Origin: JANQOH01 sp965242575
GTDB lineage: Bacteria; Pseudomonadota; Alphaproteobacteria; UBA7887
Length of the DNA: 64,000 bases
Assembly: GCA_965242575.1 (NCBI GenBank)
Contig: OZ251461.1
Coordinates: forward strand, 992,001-1,056,000
Reading direction: 5' to 3'
A program made the translations under genes and the position numbers. Under the pieces are notes generated by a model. It searched no databases and was not told the origin of the DNA. It saw only the letters and a list, made by a program, of their open reading frames with translations. Of this stretch, positions 26,774 to 35,146 are shown piece by piece (position 1 is the first letter of the stretch; every line of letters starts with the position of its first letter).

Positions 26774-27613
26774 TTACTCCGCGATCTTGTGGGGATGGAG
26801 AAAGGTCGCTATTTCTTCCGGTCGAAAATCGTCTTCCCACCAGCCGGGTAGCGTCTTCTCCTCGAGTTGAGCCGCCAGCGCGACCAGGTTTGGGTAGGAT
26901 TTCCAGCCCTCTTCTCCGTCGTCCTCTGTGTAGCTTCTCTGCAAGCAGGCCAACGCAGCGGATACGATATGGGTCATCACGTTCGCGCCGGCGGCCCCTT
27001 GCTGGTTGGCCGGTTGCTGCAAATAGCGATGAAGATCCGGCGCCAACTTGACTTTGAACCTGAATCCGTTCTCGGTGCTATCCTTGAGGTAAAACTGACC
27101 GGATCCGAGATCCGCATCCTTGCCGAAATCCAAAAGCCCGATCAACCCGGATTGCAGGGCAAAGGTATGGCAGACCGCCAGCCTCGATCCCTTCGCCAAA
27201 CGGAGATCGACTCGATCCCACATGGGGTTCACGCCATCGCGCTCCCGATCTATCCGATGATCGATGTCTTCGGCGCAGACGATCATCGGTGTGAACAGCG
27301 GATAAGAGCCGAGGTCGTCCCGGCGCCAGGCCACACGATGCGACGCCTCGCTGGACACCACGACTTCACGATAAGCCGACACCGGGCTCGCCACAGCGCA
27401 GGCGAAGCGAACCTTGCTCTCTCGGATCCATGCCTCTATCAGGGGAGCGCCCTCGACACGGTGGCGGAGGTCGAACGAGCGCCCATGCTCCCTGTGTGTC
27501 AAATGCACGCTGTAGGCTCCACCGGGAAAGCTGCCGTTACCGGCCTCAAGGACCGGCCACGGGAATCCCCGACTGCCCGCTGCCGAATCGGTCGGACGCA
27601 CGCTAACTATCAT
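26774..27613 (-). CDS. Unknown protein, fourth gene of sulfur/GHKL operon
   Basis: A 279-residue soluble protein without a motif I can name. The N-terminal part looks like beta-rich sequence (GGAYSVHLTHREH, FDLRHRVEGAPLIEAWIRESKVRFACAV), and the C-terminal part is helical and ends in PGWWEDDFRPEEIATFLHPHKI. Its ATG overlaps the end of the GHKL gene by 11 bp, so translation is coupled. The tight coupling suggests a subunit or direct partner of the ATPase. No transmembrane segment or signal peptide is visible. Confidence 0.72.
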   Translation of the reverse strand: MIVSVRPTDSAAGSRGFPWPVLEAGNGSFPGGAYSVHLTHREHGRSFDLRHRVEGAPLIEAWIRESKVRFACAVASPVSAYREVVVSSEASHRVAWRRDDLGSYPLFTPMIVCAEDIDHRIDRERDGVNPMWDRVDLRLAKGSRLAVCHTFALQSGLIGLLDFGKDADLGSGQFYLKDSTENGFRFKVKLAPDLHRYLQQPANQQGAAGANVMTHIVSAALACLQRSYTEDDGEEGWKSYPNLVALAAQLEEKTLPGWWEDDFRPEEIATFLHPHKIAE

Positions 27614-29600
27614 CGCCCGTTCCTCCTTTCACAACGCGGGGCGCCTTGTAGAGATCGACCCTGAATACCGGCGCGGACACCGCTTCGAGATCGGCCGGCC
27701 GGTCGTGTTCGACCGTCAGCCGATAGGTGGTATTCGCCTGCACGCCACGCAATCGAATTTCCGTCCCGTTGCTCCCGACATCCGCCTGTATCCGCCCCGT
27801 TGCGTCCTCCACCGCTACCGACGCGATCGCCAGATATTCGTCTTGCAGAACGCGCTCGCAGGTTGCATCCACATTCTCGTCGACGCGCAGTCGCAGCATA
27901 ATTTCGTCGCCCGCTTCGCCGCACACGATCTCGATACCATGCTTCCGTCGACCTATCGGCACCACGGTCGAACGAAACGGCAGAGGTTGTGCTCTCGTCG
28001 CGCCTCTGGTCCGAGGCCGCGCCGCCCCCGACGGCGTATCGGGAGTTCTGTCCGCCTCATCCGGATCGGTCTCCGCTTGTGGCCCGCCGGGTTGCGACCG
28101 ATTGACGTTGAACCGGCGGACAATGACAGGCGGGCCCCAGTAGGCATACTGTCGAGACTCGCCGCCAGGACCGTCACCGTCGCTGGAGACCGGGAGAAAA
28201 CCCTCCGGCGTATATTCCTCATCGTCGATTTTGGGGACTCGGTCTTTGATCCAATTTCCAACAAGGCGGAAGGCGGCCGTCAAATTTTTCCTCTGTTCGG
28301 TCGATAGGAGACCGAAATCCAGCTTATCGTGCATCGGTCCTTCCGCCTTACGCACGAGGAGATGCAGAATGCTGCCGAGTCTGGGGAGCAAAACCGCATG
28401 GAAGGGGCGTTGCTCGGTAAAATCCGACGGTCTCAGTCTGGGTATCTCGTCGGTAATCCACATACCATTGCGGAACAATTCGATGCGAGTTGCGTCGGCG
28501 GGCGCCGGAGTCGTCAACGCTACATCTACGCAACCAAGATCTGTCTCTACCTCGTGTCGTATTTTGTTGGAAAGCACCTTGTAGGCCGCCCACGCATTCT
28601 TTCCCGAAGGGCGCAGCCCGACGAAAGGCGAATTACTGTCGCTGCGATAAGATCTCTGGCGCTCTCGCTCGCCTTCGAGAATATTTACCAATTCATCCTT
28701 ACCAATATGCATTTCGGCATCATCTTTGATCGTTTTTTCATCGATCTCCAAGATCAGTCTTTCGTCATGAATTGCGGCGCTGAAATTATACGCAGACACT
28801 ACCGAGACAATACGGCAAAGATTTTCTTTTTGGCCGCCGAATTTGTTGAATCCAGGTATCATCACAACGCTCCCATGTCCCCACTCCTGCTCTATCTCGT
28901 CTAACGCGCAAGAAATGACAGACGGAATAGTGGCTCGGTCAAGGAATTTGTATAGCTTGCCATCCTTGGCTCCGCCCAGAATTTTTTCGACCAAATAGCC
29001 ATGGGCGGAATACGGGAGATCACGACCGTACCGGCCAGCCAGTAACGTGAAGCCGGATGCTATTCTTGTTCCATTTTCCAACACGCCTCCGTAGAGCACA
29101 TAACGAAGGTCGGAAGCAGACATTGCCGCGAAGTGGCCAACTCCATAGGAACCGGCCGAATGGGACGGTTTAGCGCTGGATCCGTCGCCAAGAAGGGATG
29201 TCATTCTGGGTTCGTCCAAGCCGACGCCATTATCCATCACGGATAACATATAGCTATCGCCATCGGCAATATCGCCGAGGGCGCTTTCTATATCATCCAC
29301 AACTTGCTGCGCCGGGGCCGGCAGCTCTCCACCCGCCTGATCCTCATTATCCCTTATAGCATTTTTGAAAGCACGCTTATACCCTTTCATATCAGGAACA
29401 TCCCTGGAGCGCATCTTGGTGACACGAAAGCGAATTCGGGCAGTTCGCTCATCCGCCTCGGCCGCGGCATCGAGAGAATTCTGGAGGAGCTCTCGAATTA
29501 CACGCGCCGGTTCGCGATCATTGAACCCAGACGTATTCCAAGCGGTAAAACCGCTCATGCCGTGGCCGACGCCAAATTCCAGAGTCGCCTTCTTGGCCAT
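27603..29600 (-). CDS. GHKL-fold ATPase (MutL/Hsp90-like)
   Basis: A 665-residue protein whose N-terminal third is a GHKL ATPase. The N-box is ELLQNSLDAA (Glu37 to Asn41), the G1 box is MDNGVGLD (Asp123) and the G2 lid is GSYGVGHFAAMS (residues 150-161). A transducer-like middle domain follows (IPRLRPSDF..PFHAVLLPRLGS). A Pro/Thr/Arg linker (about 505-540) leads to a C-terminal beta-sandwich that may bind a ligand. It is not MutL, GyrB or HtpG by length or C-terminus. It begins 1 bp after the desulfurase gene. Base composition is markedly AT-richer than the chromosome, for example near 28690, which indicates transfer. Confidence 0.85.
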   Translation of the reverse strand: MAKKATLEFGVGHGMSGFTAWNTSGFNDREPARVIRELLQNSLDAAAEADERTARIRFRVTKMRSRDVPDMKGYKRAFKNAIRDNEDQAGGELPAPAQQVVDDIESALGDIADGDSYMLSVMDNGVGLDEPRMTSLLGDGSSAKPSHSAGSYGVGHFAAMSASDLRYVLYGGVLENGTRIASGFTLLAGRYGRDLPYSAHGYLVEKILGGAKDGKLYKFLDRATIPSVISCALDEIEQEWGHGSVVMIPGFNKFGGQKENLCRIVSVVSAYNFSAAIHDERLILEIDEKTIKDDAEMHIGKDELVNILEGERERQRSYRSDSNSPFVGLRPSGKNAWAAYKVLSNKIRHEVETDLGCVDVALTTPAPADATRIELFRNGMWITDEIPRLRPSDFTEQRPFHAVLLPRLGSILHLLVRKAEGPMHDKLDFGLLSTEQRKNLTAAFRLVGNWIKDRVPKIDDEEYTPEGFLPVSSDGDGPGGESRQYAYWGPPVIVRRFNVNRSQPGGPQAETDPDEADRTPDTPSGAARPRTRGATRAQPLPFRSTVVPIGRRKHGIEIVCGEAGDEIMLRLRVDENVDATCERVLQDEYLAIASVAVEDATGRIQADVGSNGTEIRLRGVQANTTYRLTVEHDRPADLEAVSAPVFRVDLYKAPRVVKGGTGDDS

Positions 29601-29601
29601 G

Positions 29602-30759
29602 CTAGATTCTCCCCCAGTTCGCCGCCTTCACCGCATCATGCAGCATGTCGCCCGCCATGTCCACCTCGGCCGGAGTCGTGAAGCGGCCCAGGCTGATTCG
29701 AATCCCGGACGCGGCGAGCTCGCCCCCGCAACCTAGCGCCAACAACACGTGGGACGGTCCCGGATCGCCGCTCGAACATGCCGCTCCCGTCGATATGGCC
29801 AGCCGATCAGCAACCGCGGCGACGACCCGATCCGCCGAAATACCGGGGAACCCGATGCTCAGGTTTCCGGGTATCCGGCGGGTGGGATGGCCGAACGATC
29901 GCATGGAGGGTAGCGCATTCCTGATCGCGGCGCCAACCCGCCCGGTGAGATCGGCGAGGCGCCGTGCTTCGGCGGGCCACTCGACCCGCGCGATATCGCT
30001 CGCCGCTCCCAACCCCACCGCCAAAGGCGTCGCGACGGTGCCCGGACGCATGGCGCCTTCCTGCGCTCCGCCCGTCAGGATGGGCGACAGCCGCGCGCGG
30101 ACGTCCTGGCGGACGTATAACGCCCCTATCCCGTTCGGGCCGTAGAATTTATGCCCCGACAGGCTCAACAGGTCGACTCCCAGATCCTCCACGTCGACGC
30201 CCATCCGGCCTATCGCCTGCGTCGCGTCGGTATGCGCGGCGGCGCCGACCGAGTGGCACAGTTCGGCAATTTCGCGGACGGGCTGAACGACGCCGATCTC
30301 GTTGTTGGCCAGCATGACGGACGCCAACAAGGTGCGCTCGGTCAACGCCCCTTCCAGCGCCCGCAAATCGAGCAGGCCATCCCCCATCACCGGCAGAATC
30401 TCGATGTCGAAGCCGTCCTCCTCAAGGGACTCCGCCGTGTCGAGCACCGCCGGATGCTCGGTCGCGACGGTGACGATATGGCGACGTTCCCGAGCCGCCC
30501 GCGCCAAACCGCGAATCGCCAGATTGCAGGATTCGGTGGCGCCCGACACGAATACGATTTCGTCGTCGTCCGCGCCGATCAGCTCGGCCACCTGGCAGCG
30601 GGCGGTCTCCACCGCTTCCCGGGCCTCCCACCCGAACCGGTGATTCCGCGAATGCGCATTGCCGAACCGCTCCGACCAGTAGGGCGCCATCGCGTCCGCT
30701 ACGCGCGGGTCCAGCGGCGTGGTCGCCTGGTAGTCGAGATAGATCGGTCGGTCCGGCAC
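29602..30759 (-). CDS. Cysteine desulfurase (IscS/DndA/SspA-like)
   Basis: PLP enzyme that takes sulfur from cysteine and holds it as a persulfide. The 385-residue chain has LDYQATTPLDPRV at the start, His102 in TEHPAV, the PLP lysine Lys204 in SLSGHKFYGP, and the active cysteine Cys328 in ISTGAACSSGDP. No iscU, iscA or suf genes are near. Instead the gene lies 6 bp after a DndC-like gene and 1 bp before a GHKL ATPase gene. The best inference is a dedicated sulfur donor for the PP-loop enzyme upstream, as DndA is for DndC and SspA for SspD. Confidence 0.88.
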   Translation of the reverse strand: MPDRPIYLDYQATTPLDPRVADAMAPYWSERFGNAHSRNHRFGWEAREAVETARCQVAELIGADDDEIVFVSGATESCNLAIRGLARAARERRHIVTVATEHPAVLDTAESLEEDGFDIEILPVMGDGLLDLRALEGALTERTLLASVMLANNEIGVVQPVREIAELCHSVGAAAHTDATQAIGRMGVDVEDLGVDLLSLSGHKFYGPNGIGALYVRQDVRARLSPILTGGAQEGAMRPGTVATPLAVGLGAASDIARVEWPAEARRLADLTGRVGAAIRNALPSMRSFGHPTRRIPGNLSIGFPGISADRVVAAVADRLAISTGAACSSGDPGPSHVLLALGCGGELAASGIRISLGRFTTPAEVDMAGDMLHDAVKAANWGRI

Positions 30760-30765
30760 GGAATT

Positions 30766-32115
30766 CTACTCGGTGCAATCGCACGGCAGCACGCTGTCCG
30801 CGTAGCGCGACAGGGAAGCGCGGCCCTCGCTGGCGGCCAGTGTGTCGTAACTGAAATCGGTGGACGCTCCGAAGAACCCTATGAAAGGTCGGCCGTCGGG
30901 GTTGGTGCGCTCCCTGTCCTCCTTCTCCAGATCCCGACCGTACTTGCGCTCCATCCGCGACCACCATTGGAGATCGCAAGGCGTATCGACGGTCGACCCG
31001 AAGCCTCGTACGTTGCGCTTCTTGCGCGACTCCATCTCTGCGTGAATCTCCGCCAGATTGCCGACTCCCTTGAGAAAACAATAGACGCAATTGGACAGCG
31101 CCTTGTTCGAGTTCAGCTTCAAGTCCCATCCTTGCTGCCGCCAAAAATGCTGGACGTCCGCGCGATTCACGTGCATCTTGGTCAGCGGCATGTACACATG
31201 CTCGCCTTCGTAGCCGGCATTGGCGTGGATGTCGGAAGACCGAGCCTCCACCCGCGCCACCCGCAACCCTTCGTCGCCGCGCAAACCGATAAACGCGATA
31301 TATTCTATCCCGCCTTTCCCGAACCACGCTTTCCGCCCGAATATCTTGTCCTTCAGGTGGCGATTCTCGAAAGGTCCGGCCGAACCGGAGAAGTCCCGGT
31401 AGCGCTGCTTCGGCCGTCCGGTCGGTCGGCGCAGCACGAACTCGCGCTTGCGAAGCAGTATCTCCTTCGGCACGCCGCCGCCGGCGCGAATGTGGCTTTC
31501 ATGCATCCGATCCGCATCCACCAGAGATTCCGGCCGCCCGTGACCGAGGCGCGGAATGCCCTCCTTGCTGGCGAACCAGTCGCGGAGGAACATGCGGGTT
31601 ATCTCCAGCTTGAGAGTCGCCGTACACGTCCGCCGGAACTGGCTCGGGAGGTACGCCTTGTGAGACAGAAGCTCCTCGAACGATTCGCCGCGCCAGCGAA
31701 ATCCGTCCGGGTTTTTCTCCGAATAAGGCCGCTCGTTCACCAGCCGATAGGTGGATATGCGCCTCCATTCGCCCTGTCTTGCATCTTCGTAAGTTTGGAA
31801 TTGCACGAAGAAAAAAGGAATACCGTAATCTTCCTCCACGCGCCGCTTGCATTCCGCCGCGAACCGATAGGTCGCCGGGTGCTCGCACGAAGTGTTGTTG
31901 AACACCACGACGTCGCCGCGGTCCCGGCGCAGAAAGCCGTTCTCCAGCAGAGTGAACAGCAACATTCCGCTGGAGCGCCCGCCGGAAAATTTTACGACAT
32001 GCGGGAGTTCGGCGTGGCGCCTGGCGCTATACCGGAAGGTGTAGGTTCGACCGGGATCGTACCGGTCGGGCCGCTCTGCCCGGGATCCGATAGCGAGTTT
32101 CGGTATCGCCTGCAT
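30766..32115 (-). CDS. DndC-like PP-loop ATP pyrophosphatase (PAPS-reductase family)
   Basis: A 449-residue first gene of the operon. The ATP-pyrophosphatase loop is VVKFSGGRSSGML (residues 41-51), followed by FNNTSCEHPATY (Cys77), RRTCTATLK (Cys164), GLRGDEGLRVAR and SNCVYCFLKG (Cys343, Cys346). The spaced cysteines could hold an Fe-S cluster, as in DndC. Family enzymes adenylate a target and replace an oxygen by sulfur. In Dnd/Ssp systems the target is the DNA backbone. The ATG at 32115 is used because the promoter at 32198-32225 puts transcription after the upstream in-frame starts; it has no strong ribosome-binding site. Confidence 0.82.
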   Translation of the reverse strand: MQAIPKLAIGSRAERPDRYDPGRTYTFRYSARRHAELPHVVKFSGGRSSGMLLFTLLENGFLRRDRGDVVVFNNTSCEHPATYRFAAECKRRVEEDYGIPFFFVQFQTYEDARQGEWRRISTYRLVNERPYSEKNPDGFRWRGESFEELLSHKAYLPSQFRRTCTATLKLEITRMFLRDWFASKEGIPRLGHGRPESLVDADRMHESHIRAGGGVPKEILLRKREFVLRRPTGRPKQRYRDFSGSAGPFENRHLKDKIFGRKAWFGKGGIEYIAFIGLRGDEGLRVARVEARSSDIHANAGYEGEHVYMPLTKMHVNRADVQHFWRQQGWDLKLNSNKALSNCVYCFLKGVGNLAEIHAEMESRKKRNVRGFGSTVDTPCDLQWWSRMERKYGRDLEKEDRERTNPDGRPFIGFFGASTDFSYDTLAASEGRASLSRYADSVLPCDCTE

Positions 32116-32197
32116 CGCAATCCCCGTTCGTATCGCGGGGCGGCGCCCGCGCCGTTCCCCATCGAGCGGCGCGCCGGCGACGGCGCGGCGCGGGCGC

Positions 32198-32225
32198 ATT
32201 GTAATCGTCGCCCGCCCCGCGTCAA
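32198..32225 (-). promoter_or_regulatory. Promoter of the sulfur/GHKL operon
   Basis: On the minus strand TTGACG (32220-32225) and TACAAT (32198-32203) are 16 bp apart, each matching five of six consensus positions. The expected transcript start near 32191 gives a leader of about 75 nt to the DndC-like gene. It lies between the operon and the acyl-CoA synthetase fragment, so it probably arrived with the island. Confidence 0.7.
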
Positions 32226-32254
32226 AGGCGCGACTCCGCGGACGAACACGCGAT

Positions 32255-32359
32255 GGCGCCGAGCGCCGCGCCGACCCGGAGGGGTGGGAGAGCCTGGGCG
32301 GCATGGGCTGGCTCGACGCCGACGGCCATCGCCCGCCCGGCGGAGGACCCGCGCCGCCG
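32255..32359 (+). pseudogene. Acyl-CoA synthetase gene fragment
   Basis: 32255-32326 matches 24264-24335 of the intact acyl-CoA synthetase gene at 70 of 72 positions (protein segment ERRADPEGWESLGDMGWL). From about 32325 a weaker match of about 35 bp to 24492-24526 follows, so 156 bp of the gene are missing between them. The orientation is that of the intact gene. It is non-coding debris at the right edge of the island and lies 6 bp from the end of proC. Confidence 0.88.
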
Positions 32360-32365
32360 CCCGAA

Positions 32366-33187
32366 TTACCCGGCCAGCGCGCGGCTGCGGGCGGCGGCGG
32401 CGCGCACGGCCGCGGCCATCAGCGGCGCCAGCCCGTCCTCCGCCATAAGAACCTCCAGCGCGGCGGCGGTGGTCCCGCCGGGGCTGGTGACGTTGCGCCG
32501 CAGCGCCGCCGCGGACTCCTCCGACGCATCCAGCAACGCGCCGGAGCCGGCGACGGTGGCCCGCGCCAGGCGCTCCGCCAGCGGGCGGTCGAGGCCTGCG
32601 GCGGCCCCCGCATCGGCGAGGCGCTCCGCCAGCAGGAAGACGTAGGCCGGCCCGCTGCCGGATACGGCGGTCACCGCGTCCATGAGCGCCTCGTCGTCGA
32701 TCCACGCCACCTCGCCCACCGCCTCGAGCAGGCGGCCGCACAGCGCGCGCATGTCCGGCGTCACGCCGGGGCCGGGGCAGGCCACGCTTATCCCCCGCCC
32801 GACGGCCGCCGGAGTGTTCGGCATCGCTCGCACGACCGCGGCGCCGGCGCCGAGTCCGCCGCGCAGCGCCTCCAGCGTCACGCCGGCGGCTATGGACAGG
32901 AAGACCGGCGGCGGCGCGGCGGCGGCGAAACGCGCATAGGCCGGCAGGACCGCGCCGATGGCCTGCGGCTTGACCGCGAAGAGCACGAGCTCCGGCGCCG
33001 CGGCGCCCAGCGCCTCCGGCGAATCGACGACCGCCGCGCCCAGGCCGCGGCGCAGCGCGGCGGCGGCCCTGGCGTCGGGCTCCACCACCGCGGCCGCTTC
33101 GGCCTCCAGCGCGCCCTTGCCGAGCCAGCCGGCCAGCAGCGCGCCGCCCATGCGGCCGCCGCCGACGAGGACGACCGACGCGCCCAT
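32366..33187 (-). CDS. proC: Pyrroline-5-carboxylate reductase
   Basis: Last step of proline synthesis, NADPH-dependent. The 273-residue chain has GGGRMGGALLAGW (Rossmann), FAVKPQ, MPNTPAAVGRG and the C-terminal signature TSPGGTTAAALEVL that marks ProC. The ATG at 33187 overlaps the ybjN stop by one nucleotide (TGATG), so translation is coupled. The ybjN-proC order is common in Alphaproteobacteria. Confidence 0.94.
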   Translation of the reverse strand: MGASVVLVGGGRMGGALLAGWLGKGALEAEAAAVVEPDARAAAALRRGLGAAVVDSPEALGAAAPELVLFAVKPQAIGAVLPAYARFAAAAPPPVFLSIAAGVTLEALRGGLGAGAAVVRAMPNTPAAVGRGISVACPGPGVTPDMRALCGRLLEAVGEVAWIDDEALMDAVTAVSGSGPAYVFLLAERLADAGAAAGLDRPLAERLARATVAGSGALLDASEESAAALRRNVTSPGGTTAAALEVLMAEDGLAPLMAAAVRAAAARSRALAG

Positions 33188-33687
33188 CAGGCGTTCCCCT
33201 TGGGGTCGACGAGCGCCGCGGCGATGGCGCCCTCCGCGTCCTCCCCGCCCCACAGGACGAACTGGAACGCGGGGTAGTAGCGGTCGCATTCGCGCCGGCC
33301 GGCGTCCACCACCTCCTCCAGCGCGGCGAGTCCGAGCGGCTCTCCGCCGCCGATCAGCGTATGGCGGAAGGTCGGCCAGCCGTCCTCCGACCACAGTTCG
33401 AAATGGCCGATCCACAGGCGCTCGTTGATGCCGGCGAGGAGGGGATAGACCGCATCGCGGTTCGGCGGCGGCACCCGCATGTCGAGGCCGCAGGTGAAGC
33501 ACAGCGCCCCGGCGTCGGGCCGCCATGCGAACCACAATTGCAGGTCGCACCAGCGCCCGGCGAGCCGCGCCGCGAGCTCGGCGTCGCTCCGCCGCTCCCA
33601 GGCCCAGTCGCGGGCGTCCGCCAGCCGCTCCGCCAGGTCGATGGCGCCGCAGGGCGCGCCCGCCCCGGCGATCGCGAATCCGTCCAT
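33187..33687 (-). CDS. YbjN-domain protein
   Basis: A 166-residue YbjN family protein of unresolved regulatory or chaperone-like function. Recognisable blocks are LFTCGLDMRVPPPNRDAVYPLL-like (CFTCGLDMRVP, LLAGINERLWIGHFELW) and the helical ending (CDRYYPAFQFVLWGG, AALVDPKG). It has GGAGGG about 9 bp before the ATG. It is co-translated with proC downstream, a conserved pairing in Alphaproteobacteria. A perfect 10-bp inverted repeat lies 35 bp upstream. Confidence 0.85.
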   Translation of the reverse strand: MDGFAIAGAGAPCGAIDLAERLADARDWAWERRSDAELAARLAGRWCDLQLWFAWRPDAGALCFTCGLDMRVPPPNRDAVYPLLAGINERLWIGHFELWSEDGWPTFRHTLIGGGEPLGLAALEEVVDAGRRECDRYYPAFQFVLWGGEDAEGAIAAALVDPKGNA

Positions 33688-33721
33688 CGCGGCCCCCTCC
33701 GTCCCCGCGGCGCGGGGCTAA

Positions 33722-33756
33722 GATATTGTGGCCTCATACCGCGAAACCACAATATC
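33722..33756. promoter_or_regulatory. Inverted repeat upstream of ybjN-proC
   Basis: GATATTGTGG (33722-33731) and CCACAATATC (33747-33756) form perfect 10-bp arms around a 15-bp centre. This AT-rich palindrome stands out from the surroundings. Its position between the aldo-keto reductase stop and ybjN suits an operator or RNA hairpin. No T-run follows on either strand. Confidence 0.5.
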
Positions 33757-33799
33757 CTGTAGGGGGCCGCCTGTCGAGGGCCGCGGCCGCGCCCGGCGG

Positions 33800-34858
33800 T
33801 CACGGGCAGGGGTAGGTGTAGCGGTCGTGGATCTCGTCGAGGCGGCGCTCCAGGTCGGGCGGGAGGACGAGGCCGGCGCTGGCGAGGTTCGATTCGAGCT
33901 GCGCCATGGTCGTCGCGCCGATGATGTTGGAGGTCACGAACGGGCGCGACGTGACGAAGGCGAGCGCCATCTGCGCCGGGTCCAGCCCCGCCTCGCGCGC
34001 GGCCGCCGCGTATTCCGCGACGGCGGCGTCGGCGCGCGGGCCGGAATAGCGCCGGAAGCCGTCGAACTCCGCGAGCCGCGAGCCCGGCGGGCGGGCGCCG
34101 TCGAGATACTTCCCCGACAGGACGCCGCCGCCGAGCGGCGAATAGGCGAGCAGGCCTACGTCCTCGCGGTGGGCGATCTCGGCGAGGCCGTTCTCGAACG
34201 CGCGGTTGAGGAGCGAATAGGGGTTCTGGATGGCGGCCGGGCGCGGCAGGCCGCCGGTCTCGGCCGCGGCGACGCAGCGCATGACGCCCCACGGCGTTTC
34301 GTTCGACAGGCCGACATGGCCGACCTTGCCGGCCTCCACCGCGCGGGCGAGCGCCTCCAGCGTATCCTCCAGCGCCACGTCGTCGGCGCGCGGCGCGTGG
34401 ACGTAGCCGAGCGCGCCGAAATTGTTCACCCGCCGCTCCGGCCAGTGGACCTGGTAGAGGTCGATGCGGTCCGCGCGCAGCCGGGCGAGGCTGGCGTCGA
34501 GCGCGGCGGCGATGTGCGCGGCGTCGAGGCGCGGCCCGCCGCGGATCCACTCGAAGGCGGGCGGGCCGCTCGGGTTCTCCACCGCGCGCCCGGCGGCCTT
34601 GGTGGCGACGACCGCCCGCGCGCGGTTGCCCGGCTTCGCCAGCCACGTCCCGATGATCTCCTCGGTGCGGTGCGCTGTCTCCGCCCTGGGCGGGACGGGG
34701 TACATCTCCGCCGTGTCGAGGAAGTTGACGCCGCGGTCGAAGGCGAGGTCGAGCTGCCGGTGCGCCTCGGCCTCGGTGTTCTGCTGGCCCCAGGTCATGG
34801 TGCCGAGGCAGATCGCGCTGACGCGCGTCTCGGCGCGGCCGAGGCGGCGGTATTCCAT
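33800..34858 (-). CDS. Aldo/keto reductase (Tas-like)
   Basis: NADPH-dependent reductase with the TIM-barrel layout of the AKR superfamily, 352 residues. Visible are the cofactor/catalytic Asp-Tyr block (FLDTAEMY), the lysine in VVATK, and the histidine in DLYQVHWP. Further on come VGLSNETPWG, AYSPLGGGVLSGKY and the NADP-binding IIGATTMAQLESNL. It has the extra N-terminal loop (PVPPRAETAHRTEEIIG) of the Tas/YajO group. It is monocistronic and its substrate is unknown. Confidence 0.88.
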   Translation of the reverse strand: MEYRRLGRAETRVSAICLGTMTWGQQNTEAEAHRQLDLAFDRGVNFLDTAEMYPVPPRAETAHRTEEIIGTWLAKPGNRARAVVATKAAGRAVENPSGPPAFEWIRGGPRLDAAHIAAALDASLARLRADRIDLYQVHWPERRVNNFGALGYVHAPRADDVALEDTLEALARAVEAGKVGHVGLSNETPWGVMRCVAAAETGGLPRPAAIQNPYSLLNRAFENGLAEIAHREDVGLLAYSPLGGGVLSGKYLDGARPPGSRLAEFDGFRRYSGPRADAAVAEYAAAAREAGLDPAQMALAFVTSRPFVTSNIIGATTMAQLESNLASAGLVLPPDLERRLDEIHDRYTYPCP

Positions 34859-34936
34859 GCGGTCTCTCCGGGAGCGGGCGGCGGCGCGTTATAGACGCCG
34901 CCGGGGCGGCCGCCAACGCCGGCCCCGCTTGCGCCG

Positions 34937-35104
34937 CGATTCTCATTATGGACGGAGCGTGGTCCGGATCCGCCTTTCCTGGGACCGCCGGCGTCTCGCC
35001 GGCCCGCGTCCGCGACGTCCGAAGCGGAAATTGCCGGCGAGACGCCGGCGGTCCCAGGGATGTGAGCCACTGCGGAGCGGCGAGATTCCCCATAATGAGA
35101 ATCG
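34937..35104. mobile_element. MITE-like nested palindrome
   Basis: A 168-bp non-coding element. The ends are perfect 15-bp inverted repeats (CGATTCTCATTATGG at 34937 and its complement ending at 35104). Inside, 26-bp arms CCTGGGACCGCCGGCGTCTC.. (34979-35004) and their complement (35033-35058) form a second hairpin. The 12-bp word CCGCTTGCGCCG stands just outside both ends (34925-34936 and 35108-35119), like a target-site duplication; 3 bp (TTG) separate it from the right end. A related inner arm occurs near 38243. No transposase is encoded. Confidence 0.65.
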
Positions 35105-35146
35105 TTGCCGCTTGCGCCGGGGCGCGGGGCCGGTTATCGTCGTGTC

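Noticed and set aside
29602..30759. Cysteine desulfurase as the housekeeping IscS of the genome
   Set aside because: No isc or suf partners are near, the gene is inside an AT-richer operon with a DndC-like gene, and its spacing to both neighbours is 6 bp or less.
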